This document shows positions 1 to 5,425 of a stretch of 8,282 nucleotides of DNA, one piece after another (within the stretch, counting starts at the first letter, position 1; every line of letters begins with the position of its first letter). The notes beneath the pieces are model-generated. The model searched no databases. It had not been told where the DNA came from and saw only the letters and a list, made by a program, of their open reading frames with translations. The position numbers and the translations under genes are program-made. The stretch lies in the NCBI GenBank assembly GCA_002343545.1, contig DDRA01000035.1:488-8769 (forward strand). Direction: 5' to 3'. The stretch comes from Bacteriovoracaceae bacterium UBA2428 (GTDB lineage Bacteria; Bdellovibrionota; UBA2428).

Positions 1-1083
1 GTCGCCGTCCTTGACGATGTATTCGCGGCCTTCCGTGCGCAGGAGCCCGGCTTCCTTGACCTTCGCTTCGCTGCCCAGACGAACGATGTCGTCGTAGGCG
101 AAGGTCTCGACGCAAATGAAACCGCGCTCGAAGTCGGAGTGGATGACGCCCGCGGCTTGCGGGGCCTTCCAGCCCGTTTGGATCGTCCACGCGCGGACTT
201 CTTGCACGCCCGCGGTGAAGTAGGTCGAAAGCCCGAGGAGACGGTATGCGGCGGCGATGAGCTTATCGAGGCCGGACTGCTCGATGCCGAGATCCGTCAG
301 GAAGGCTTTGCGTTCGGAAGCGTCGAGTTCCTGCACTTCGGCCTCAACCTTCGCGCAGATCGGGATCGCCTGGGCGCCGACCTTTTGTGCGTATTCGAGC
401 AGGCGAAGGTAGTGGGGATTCTTCATTTCGGAACCCGAGCCCGCCGTGCGCTCGTCGATATTGCCGACGAAGAGGAAGGGCTTTTGGGTGATGAGCTGAA
501 GATCTTTGATGAGCTCTAGATCGTTTTCGGAGAGCGTGACCGAACGCACCGGCTTGCCGTCTTCGAGCGCGGCCTTGACGCGCTTGAGCACGTCCATCGT
601 GGCGATGCCGACCTTGTCGCCGGATTTCGCGATCTTGGCGGTGCGGTCGAGCTTCTTGTCGACGTTCGCGAGGTCCGCGAGCATGAGTTCGGTATCGATG
701 ATCTCGATGTCGCGGATCGGGTCGACGCTGCCGTTCACGTGCACGACGTCGCCGTCGTCGAAGCAGCGCACGACGTGCGCGACGGCGTGGCAGCTCTTGA
801 TGTGGCCGAGGAACTGGTTGCCGAGTCCTTCGCCTTTGCTCGCGCCCTTCACGAGGCCGGCGATGTCGACGAACTCCGTCGAGGTCGGCACGGTTTTCTT
901 GGGTTTGACGAGTTCGGTGAGCTTCTGCAAGCGCTTGTCGGGAACTTCGACGATCCCCACGTTCGGGTCGATCGTGCAGAACGGGTAGTTCGCCGCTTGC
1001 GCTTTCGCCGTCGAGGAGAGCGCATTGAAAAGGGTGGATTTGCCGACGTTCGGGAGACCGACGATTCCGCACTGAAGAGCCAT
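1..1083 (-). CDS. ychF: Redox-regulated P-loop ATPase YchF/OLA1 (3' end cut by window edge)
   Basis: Translating back from the ATG at 1083 gives 361 residues running off the left edge, ending REYIVKDGD; family members of about 365 residues continue with only eight or so more, so nearly the whole protein is present. The N-terminal G domain shows the P-loop GLPNVGKST (9-17), the DIAGLVKGASKGEGLGNQFL switch region starting at 73, and NIDE at 208-211 in place of NKxD, the substitution known to shift YchF/OLA1 from GTP to ATP. The coiled-coil insert lies around 130-200 and the TGS domain fills the last 80 or so residues (for example AGVIHSDFERGF at 311-322). The family binds ribosomes and is linked to stress and redox responses. 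It follows pth by 53 bases on the same strand. Neither a clear Shine-Dalgarno nor a -10 hexamer is visible before the ATG, so it is probably expressed with pth. Confidence 0.97.
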   Translation of the reverse strand, partial: MALQCGIVGLPNVGKSTLFNALSSTAKAQAANYPFCTIDPNVGIVEVPDKRLQKLTELVKPKKTVPTSTEFVDIAGLVKGASKGEGLGNQFLGHIKSCHAVAHVVRCFDDGDVVHVNGSVDPIRDIEIIDTELMLADLANVDKKLDRTAKIAKSGDKVGIATMDVLKRVKAALEDGKPVRSVTLSENDLELIKDLQLITQKPFLFVGNIDERTAGSGSEMKNPHYLRLLEYAQKVGAQAIPICAKVEAEVQELDASERKAFLTDLGIEQSGLDKLIAAAYRLLGLSTYFTAGVQEVRAWTIQTGWKAPQAAGVIHSDFERGFICVETFAYDDIVRLGSEAKVKEAGLLRTEGREYIVKDGD

Positions 1084-1136
1084 GCCCGAAAGCTCGCACG
1101 GAGCCGCGCCCCAAGCAAGCGTCGCGGAGCCCGGTC

Positions 1137-1733
1137 TTAAACCTTTGCGGCGCGTTCCTGGGCTTTGGCAAGGCCCTCCTTGAGGAGAGTACTCGCGACG
1201 GCCAGGCTCCCTTCCACGAGGGAGATCAATGTGTCCTGTTCGTCCCTCCGGAAGGGCATCAAGACGTGGTCGGCGAGTTGGACGGAGGAACCCGTCGGAG
1301 GCTTCCCGACCCCCATCCGAATTCGGTAGAAATCGCCGTGTCCGAGGCAGGCGCGCAGACTACGGAGTCCGTTGTGACCGGCGTCGCCGCCGCCGAGTTT
1401 CACGCGGACACGTCCGAAGGGAATGTCGACCTCGTCCTGGAAAACGATGAGCGGTTTCGTTTTGAGATCGCTCTGACGCTCGTAAAGCGCGCGCACCGAT
1501 TCGCCCGACAAATTCATGAAGGTCTGCGGTTTCATCAGCAAGAGTCGTTGGCCATCCCACTCCAGCTCGGTGAGGTGGGCTTTGTATTTTTTGGCGGCGG
1601 TCGAGTCGGTTTCGAAGCGGGAGCGAAGCTCTTGCGCCAAGACGTCGAGCGCGATGAAGCCGACGTTGTGGCGGGTCATCGCGTAGCGCGCGCCGGGATT
1701 GCCGAGACCAACGAAGACCGCGTCGAATGCCAT
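1137..1733 (-). CDS. pth: Peptidyl-tRNA hydrolase
   Basis: This 198-residue protein recycles peptidyl-tRNA released from stalled ribosomes by cleaving the ester between peptide and tRNA in the cytoplasm. It begins MAFDAVFVGLGNPGARY and carries the expected Pth residues: catalytic His22 in TRHNVGF, Asn74 in TFMNLSGES, Asp100 in FQDEVDIPFG and Asn121 in AGHNGLRS, all in family order and spacing. Length matches the usual 185-200. The frame stays open upstream to an ATG at 1799, but that extension would lie inside the hairpin of a strong terminator, so the ATG at 1733 is the start. No Shine-Dalgarno precedes it; TATCTT sits nine bases upstream. The gene lies between rplY and ychF on the same strand, a conserved neighbourhood. 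Confidence 0.97.
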   Translation of the reverse strand: MAFDAVFVGLGNPGARYAMTRHNVGFIALDVLAQELRSRFETDSTAAKKYKAHLTELEWDGQRLLLMKPQTFMNLSGESVRALYERQSDLKTKPLIVFQDEVDIPFGRVRVKLGGGDAGHNGLRSLRACLGHGDFYRIRMGVGKPPTGSSVQLADHVLMPFRRDEQDTLISLVEGSLAVASTLLKEGLAKAQERAAKV

Positions 1734-1742
1734 GCTGAGCGA

Positions 1743-1748
1743 AAGATA
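1743..1748 (-). promoter_or_regulatory. Possible -10 element for pth
   Basis: TATCTT reads toward pth, nine bases before its ATG, directly after the rplY terminator. A weak -35 candidate (TTTCGA, about 1766-1771) is 17 bases upstream and overlaps the terminator's T-tract. With no Shine-Dalgarno before pth, a promoter here would give a leaderless or nearly leaderless mRNA. The alternative is read-through from rplY. Only the hexamer and its spacing are seen; activity is inferred. Confidence 0.4.
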
Positions 1749-1768
1749 GCGGAAAAATCCGCCCTTCG

Positions 1769-1808
1769 AAAAACAAAAACCCCGCCTGGATCGCTCCAAG
1801 CGGGGTTT
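1769..1808 (-). terminator. Intrinsic terminator after rplY
   Basis: On the minus strand a 9-bp perfect stem, AAACCCCGC (1808-1800) pairing with GCGGGGTTT (1785-1777), is extended by an inner TGGA/TCCA pairing closed by a GCGA tetraloop. It is followed immediately by TTTTTGTTTTT ending at 1769. This is a textbook Rho-independent terminator for the prs-rplY transcript, starting 25 bases after the rplY stop codon. It lies between rplY and pth, so the four-gene cluster is not a simple uninterrupted operon. Confidence 0.92.
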
Positions 1809-1832
1809 CGAAGATCGGGATGAGAAGAAGGG

Positions 1833-2543
1833 TTACTTCTTCGCGGGAGCCTTGGCGGCGGCGGCCGGAGCGGCGGCAGCGCCAGCGGCCGGAGCGGCAC
1901 CGGCGGCCGGAGCGGCGGCACCGGCGGCGGGCTCGGCGGCCTTCTCGTCTTCCGGACGAACGACGGCGACGAGGGCGTAGTCGGATTCATACATGAATTC
2001 GAACTTGCTGCCTTCCATCTTCTTGGCGAGCTCGGAGATGTGGATCGAGTCTGTCACACCGAGGTCGGAGACGTCGACGTCGATGTGGTTCGGGATCTCC
2101 GTGGGGAGAACGCGAATTTCGACCTGACGAGCCGAGATCGACATGAGACCACCATCGGCGAGACCCTTCGCCTTGCCGATGAAGTTCAGGGGAACCGTCA
2201 TGCGGATCGCCTTCTTGAGGTCGATTTGGTGAAAGTCGACGTGCAAGAGGGTGTTCTTGAGCGGGTGGGTTTGGAGATCCTTCACGAGGACCTTCGTGCC
2301 GTTGAGCGAAGCTTCGGCGCCTTCGATCGTTTGCAGGGTGATGAGACCCGTGCGGCCGACCTTGCGGTACATCGGCACGAAAAGAGCGGGATCGATGTGA
2401 ACCGAAACCGGCGTCTTCATGTTCGGGCCGTAAACGACCGCGGGCACCGACTTGGCGACGCGAGCGCGGTAGGCAGCGTTCTTGCCGAGAACCGGGCGGG
2501 GCTTCACTTGAAGCGAGAAGTTTTCTTGGGTCGTTTGGCTCAT
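1833..2543 (-). CDS. rplY: 50S ribosomal protein L25, long CTC/TL5 type, with Ala/Pro/Gly-rich tail
   Basis: This 236-residue protein binds 5S rRNA in the large ribosomal subunit. The N-terminal L25 domain (about 8-98) contains RPVLGKNAAYRAR and VPAVVYGPNMKTPVSV. The CTC/TL5 C-terminal beta domain follows (about 105-195) with HVDFHQIDLKKAIRMTVPL, IEIRVLPTEIPNHIDVDVS-like spacing and DSIHISELAKK. The last 36 residues are almost only Ala, Pro and Gly, ending KAPAKK, and are encoded by an imperfect DNA repeat. The ATG at 2543 is preceded by a good Shine-Dalgarno (TTGAGGA, AGGA at 2554-2557, ten bases away). It follows prs by 50 bases and is closed by a strong terminator, so prs-rplY is likely one transcript. 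Confidence 0.97.
   Translation of the reverse strand: MSQTTQENFSLQVKPRPVLGKNAAYRARVAKSVPAVVYGPNMKTPVSVHIDPALFVPMYRKVGRTGLITLQTIEGAEASLNGTKVLVKDLQTHPLKNTLLHVDFHQIDLKKAIRMTVPLNFIGKAKGLADGGLMSISARQVEIRVLPTEIPNHIDVDVSDLGVTDSIHISELAKKMEGSKFEFMYESDYALVAVVRPEDEKAAEPAAGAAAPAAGAAPAAGAAAAPAAAAKAPAKK
1861..1916 (-). repeat. Short GC-rich repeat encoding the L25 Ala/Gly/Pro tail
   Basis: The 14-base word GCGGCCGGAGCGGC (plus-strand reading) occurs exactly at 1861-1874, 1885-1898 and 1903-1916, at offsets of 24 and 18 bases, both multiples of three. It encodes PAAG-type units of the L25 tail. In-frame spacing and near-identical units are what slippage or unequal exchange would produce, so tail length may differ between strains. 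Confidence 0.8.
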
Positions 2544-2593
2544 GGTTTCGTTATCCTCAACTTATCGATCCGAGTAACGGCGTTGCCTCGATT

Positions 2594-3550
2594 TCAGAAC
2601 AGCGAGCTTACGGACTCGTTGCGCTGATTGCGGCGGATGGTTTCCGCGACGAGGGGGGCCACCGTCAAAACTGTGAGGTTCTTAAGCTTTTTAAAGCTCT
2701 CCTGCAAGGGGATCGTGTCGGTCACCACGACTTCGTCAAAATCCGCTCCGCTCAGGCGTTCCAAAGCGGCTCCGGAGAAGACGCCGTGGCTCGCGCAGGC
2801 CACGATTTTCGAGGCCCCTTCGGCCTTCAATAGCCGTGCGGCTTCGGTCAAAGTTCCCGCCGTATCGATCATGTCATCTAATAATATCGCGCACCTACCG
2901 CGAACTTCGCCGATGAGGTTCATCGCTTTGGCCTCGTTCGGGCCCGAGCGGCGCTTGTCGACGATGGCGAGCGGAGCATCGAACATCTTGGCCATGATCC
3001 GGGCGCGTTCCGTCCCCCCGGCGTCCGGGCTCACGATCGTGACCGGCTGGGACGAGTACTTTTGCGAAAGGTAGGGAAAGCTCACGGCGGACCCGAAAAG
3101 GTGGTCCACCGGGAAGTCGAAGTAACCTTGGATCTGGCCCGCGTGGAGGTCCATGCAAATGACGCGATTGAAGCCGGCCGCCGTGATGAGGTCGGCAACG
3201 AGGCGCGCCGTGATCGGCGTGCGCGGCGCGGTTTTGCGGTCTTGGCGGGCGTAGCCGTAATAAGGAATCACGGCGCAGACGCTGCGGGTCGAAGCCCGCC
3301 GGAGCGCGTCGCCCAGGATGAGCAGCTCCATGAGGTTCGTGTTGCACGGGCTGCTCGTCGATTGAATGACGAAGGCGTCGTGTCCGCGAACGTTCTCTTG
3401 GATTTCGCAGTGGATCTCGCCGTCGGAGAAGGTTCTCAGCACCCGCTTGCCGAGTTCGACGCCGAGTTTGTCGGCGATCGCCTGGGCGAGTTGGGGATTC
3501 GAAGAACCAGAGAAGATTTTGAAAGGGCGTTCTTGGAAAGACGTCGCCAT
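2594..3550 (-). CDS. prs: Ribose-phosphate pyrophosphokinase (PRPP synthetase, class I)
   Basis: The enzyme transfers pyrophosphate from ATP to ribose 5-phosphate, giving PRPP for purine, pyrimidine, NAD, His and Trp synthesis. From the ATG at 3550 the product is 318 residues, close to the family's 310-320. Visible motifs are FSDGEI (41-46), PYYGYARQDRK (96-106), the metal and ribose-phosphate segment DLHAGQIQGYF (134-144), SPDAGGTERAR (174-184), DKRR (198-201), the PRPP loop DDMIDTAGT (225-233) and the typical ending NESVSSLF. The frame is open upstream to 3991 but that part has no family similarity and runs into the divergent gene. GTG at 3553 directly before the ATG is an equally possible start. 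There is no Shine-Dalgarno, and a promoter-like sequence ends just before the start. It leads the prs-rplY unit. Confidence 0.97.
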   Translation of the reverse strand: MATSFQERPFKIFSGSSNPQLAQAIADKLGVELGKRVLRTFSDGEIHCEIQENVRGHDAFVIQSTSSPCNTNLMELLILGDALRRASTRSVCAVIPYYGYARQDRKTAPRTPITARLVADLITAAGFNRVICMDLHAGQIQGYFDFPVDHLFGSAVSFPYLSQKYSSQPVTIVSPDAGGTERARIMAKMFDAPLAIVDKRRSGPNEAKAMNLIGEVRGRCAILLDDMIDTAGTLTEAARLLKAEGASKIVACASHGVFSGAALERLSGADFDEVVVTDTIPLQESFKKLKNLTVLTVAPLVAETIRRNQRNESVSSLF

Positions 3551-3560
3551 CACGAGAGCT

Positions 3561-3589
3561 TGTCTAGCAGGCGGCCCGCCTTCTCCCAA
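3561..3589 (-). promoter_or_regulatory. Candidate sigma70-type promoter of prs
   Basis: On the minus strand TTGGGA (3589-3584, four of six matches to the -35 consensus) is separated by exactly 17 bases from TAGACA (3566-3561), preceded by TGC, which gives an extended -10 TGn motif. Transcription would begin about seven bases later, at or beside the GTG at 3553 and the ATG at 3550. The prs mRNA may therefore be leaderless. It lies in the 160-base divergent region shared with the hydrolase gene. Confidence 0.5.
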
Positions 3590-3697
3590 GGGTGCCGTTG
3601 GCAGACAGGGTGAAAACTTCGGGTTGGCACGCGCGGCGTCGCGAGACCGGAACGCGATGACCAGACCTTTGACGCTTCCCGTAAGGCGCGGGATCGG

Positions 3698-3703
3698 TAT
3701 GAT
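3698..3703 (+). promoter_or_regulatory. Possible -10 element of the cell-wall hydrolase gene
   Basis: TATGAT lies exactly seven bases before the ATG at 3711. The nearest -35-like hexamer is TTGACG at 3669-3674, but its 23-base spacer is too long for a standard sigma70 promoter, so only the -10 is proposed. AGGG directly touches the ATG and is too close to act as a Shine-Dalgarno. The arrangement would make the transcript leaderless. Confidence 0.4.
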
Positions 3704-3710
3704 CTTAGGG

Positions 3711-4919
3711 ATGCGGGCTTTGCTCTCTTGTTTGCTGGGATTGATGGGGACGCACGTCGTCGAGGCTTCGTCGCCTTCCCATTCCGCTCCGAAGGACGCG
3801 CTGCTCGAAAAAGGGGGCGCCGCGCCGTCCGCCGGGGGGCCCTCCGTGAAGGCGGAATCTTCGCGGGAGACGGCGCAACCCGCGGTGGCGCCGGCCTGGA
3901 AGCTGCCCGTCGAGCTCGCGGCCCGGACGCGGAGCAGCCGCGGGCAGTCGGACTTTGCCGCCCTCCGCGTGACCTCGCAGATCCCCCGCATCCGCAGCGT
4001 CGCCGAAGGGCGTCGCTACTTGAACGACGTTCGCAATAAGGTCGAGCGGCGCTACGGCAAGGCGTTCCTCGCGGGCCTTACCGCGGAAGAGGGGCGCGGC
4101 CGTCTCGTCAGCGCGCTCGAGAAGACGCTGCCGTCCACGGACCTCGGTTTTCTCGCGCTTATCCTGACCTCGCTGGGCGAGGCGCGCGGCCAGGTCTCGG
4201 CGGAATGCCGGGGAGCCGGCAAGCTCGCCAAGTCGATGGATCTGCGGCGTCTGTGCGTGAACGACCGCCTCGGCCGCAAGAACCTCTTGCTCGTCATGCG
4301 CATCATCGAGAACCGCTCGGAAGAGCGTCGCTTCGTGACCCCCGAAGCCTTCGGCCAGCCCGCGGGGCTTCGCCTTTGGGCGGCGGTCACGATGCCGCTC
4401 AAGTACTCGAGCTGGAATCCGGGCTCGCCCAATCTCGCGCACATGATCTCGTTGCTGAAGGGGGCGCGCTCGGGCGGCCACGCGGGCGATCTCAAGAACG
4501 GCGTGGGACTCACGGTCGAGGATTCGGTCGCGCTCGACCGCGCCTTCTCGGTCTACGCCGACTACATCTCGCCCGAGACCCGCTACAAGGATTTCGAGAA
4601 GCTCGTCGATTCGCAGCGGCTCAAGGCGACGCACATGCTGAACGAGGTCGAGAACGAGAACCCCGCCTCGGTCGCGTGGACGCTCGCGGCCATCCTCGAG
4701 GGACGTCGCTCCCTCGTGAAGACGGGAGCCTTGACGCCCGAAGGCGAACGCCGCTCGATCCTCGTCGGGATGCGTCTCCCGACGGCCGAGATCTTCCTGC
4801 CCGGCGAGAAGGAGGCCGCGACGAAGGACGTGCTGGCCCACATCCCGGTCTACATTCGCTCCGTCTCGGAACCCACGATCGCGCGGCTCGAGTCGCTCGC
4901 GAAGGAGGAAGCCCGATGA
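3711..4919 (+). CDS. Exported SleB/Hydrolase_2-like cell-wall hydrolase (predicted peptidoglycan lytic enzyme)
   Basis: Of 402 residues, the first 19 look like a Sec signal peptide (MRALLSCLLGLMGTHVVEA, cleavage before SSPS), followed by a low-complexity Ser/Ala/Pro/Gly linker to about 65. Residues about 145-325 carry the ordered hallmarks of Hydrolase_2 (SleB/CwlJ-like): SLGEARG with the likely catalytic Glu157, IIENR (Asn201-Arg202) matching the usual VIxNR, SSWNPGSPN around Trp235 matching the family's F/Y-S-x-W-N-P segment, and ATHMLN (306-311, His308) matching ATHYYN. SleB-type enzymes are lytic transglycosylases acting on peptidoglycan. Two oddities are an insertion of over 20 residues between Glu157 and the NR motif, holding Cys166 and Cys182, and a helical C-terminal tail. 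An in-frame ATG at 3699 is possible but lies in the putative -10. It overlaps the next gene by four bases. The fold assignment is by motif only. Confidence 0.75.
   Translation: MRALLSCLLGLMGTHVVEASSPSHSAPKDALLEKGGAAPSAGGPSVKAESSRETAQPAVAPAWKLPVELAARTRSSRGQSDFAALRVTSQIPRIRSVAEGRRYLNDVRNKVERRYGKAFLAGLTAEEGRGRLVSALEKTLPSTDLGFLALILTSLGEARGQVSAECRGAGKLAKSMDLRRLCVNDRLGRKNLLLVMRIIENRSEERRFVTPEAFGQPAGLRLWAAVTMPLKYSSWNPGSPNLAHMISLLKGARSGGHAGDLKNGVGLTVEDSVALDRAFSVYADYISPETRYKDFEKLVDSQRLKATHMLNEVENENPASVAWTLAAILEGRRSLVKTGALTPEGERRSILVGMRLPTAEIFLPGEKEAATKDVLAHIPVYIRSVSEPTIARLESLAKEEAR
4902..4908 (+). promoter_or_regulatory. Strong Shine-Dalgarno for the small exported-protein gene
   Basis: AAGGAGG lies seven bases before the ATG at 4916, inside the last codons of the hydrolase gene. 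Together with the ATGA stop/start overlap it fixes the start of the downstream gene and indicates translational coupling. Confidence 0.85.
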
Positions 4920-5362
4920 GAACTCCCGCTTGGCGCGCGCTCGCGTTGGGGTTCGTCCTGCTGTCGGGCGCGGTCTCGGGAACCTCGGTGACGACGCCGT
5001 GGCGGGTCGAACTCGAGGGAGACGAATACCTGGCCGTTTTCGATGCGGACGCGCGGTTGCGCATCCCCCTGCGCTTCGAGATCCTGCCCCCGCGGATCGT
5101 GACGTGGGAGGCTTCGCCGGCGAACCCGGACGTCTGGGTCCTGACCTACGACTCGGAAGGCGCGGGGACGCAGGAGCGCTTCCGGGAGACCCGCAAGGTC
5201 GTCGTGCACGTGGGAAGCCGCAAGGTCCTGGGTGACTTTCTTTTCGAGGCGAAGAGCCTGAAGGAAGGCCCCGCGCCGTTGCGTTCCGAGTGGACCTGGG
5301 AGAAGGGCGGTCTCAAGATCGAGGACGCCGCGTTCGGCGGCAGCCGCAGCATCACGTTCTGA
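4916..5362 (+). CDS. Small exported protein of unknown family
   Basis: The 148-residue product starts MRTPAWRALALGFVLLSGAVSG, a clear Sec signal peptide with cleavage probably after Gly22 or nearby, leaving about 126 residues. The mature part has alternating hydrophobic residues typical of beta strands (WRVELEGDEYLAVFDADARLRIPLRFEI split by prolines, then VVVHVGSRKVLGDFLF) and ends GGSRSITF. It has no cysteines, no lipobox and no transmembrane segment after the signal. I do not recognise the family. Its start overlaps the hydrolase stop codon (ATGA) with a strong Shine-Dalgarno, so the two proteins are made together and probably both reach the periplasm. A role as an accessory or regulator of the hydrolase is inference from this coupling alone. 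Confidence 0.85.
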   Translation: MRTPAWRALALGFVLLSGAVSGTSVTTPWRVELEGDEYLAVFDADARLRIPLRFEILPPRIVTWEASPANPDVWVLTYDSEGAGTQERFRETRKVVVHVGSRKVLGDFLFEAKSLKEGPAPLRSEWTWEKGGLKIEDAAFGGSRSITF

Positions 5363-5387
5363 GCCGGTCCGCGAAAACGGATCTTTG

Positions 5388-5423
5388 ACGGGGAAAACGG
5401 ACGTCCTTCCCGTAGACTTTTTT
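5388..5423 (+). terminator. Possible terminator of the hydrolase operon
   Basis: GGGAA (5391-5395) can pair with TTCCC (5407-5411), extended by AC/GT across one bulged G, with an inner GGACGTCC palindrome in the loop. A run of six T (5418-5423) follows after about four bases. The stem is short and imperfect, so this is moderate evidence. It would end the two-gene hydrolase transcript just before the GTG start of the lipoprotein gene. The 9-base word GAAAACGGA is also repeated here at 5373-5381 and 5393-5401, exactly 20 bases apart. Confidence 0.45.
5413..5418 (+). promoter_or_regulatory. Possible -10 element of the lipoprotein gene
   Basis: TAGACT lies exactly seven bases before the GTG start at 5426, with no Shine-Dalgarno between them. 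TTGACG at 5385-5390 is 22 bases upstream, too far for a normal -35. The hexamer sits between the hairpin and T-run of the possible terminator, so the same bases may both end one transcript and begin the next. Confidence 0.35.
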
Positions 5424-5425
5424 CT

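Noticed and set aside
1734..1799. Upstream ATG for pth adding 22 residues
   Set aside because: It lies within the terminator hairpin and the extra residues are not found in Pth; MAFDAVFVGLGNPG is the standard N-terminus.
3634..3650. TTGGCACG resembling a sigma54 -24 element upstream of the hydrolase gene
   Set aside because: The matching -12 GC element is not at the required distance; the position holds GT instead.
3669..3703. TTGACG and TATGAT as a complete sigma70 promoter
   Set aside because: The 23-base spacer is far from 16-18; only the TATGAT box was kept as a possible -10.
3551..3991. N-terminal extension of prs by about 147 codons
   Set aside because: The extension lacks PRPP synthetase similarity, overlaps the divergent hydrolase gene and would double the divergent spacing; 318 residues from 3550 is the family length.
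3705..4841. Minus-strand open frame of 378 codons antisense to the wall-hydrolase gene
   Set aside because: Its product is Arg/Glu/Gly-rich without motifs, whereas the plus strand has a signal peptide, Hydrolase_2 motifs and coupling to the next gene.
4205..4915. Long in-frame extension upstream of the small exported-protein gene
   Set aside because: It is the shifted frame of the hydrolase gene and Arg-rich; the start at 4916 has a strong Shine-Dalgarno and a signal peptide.
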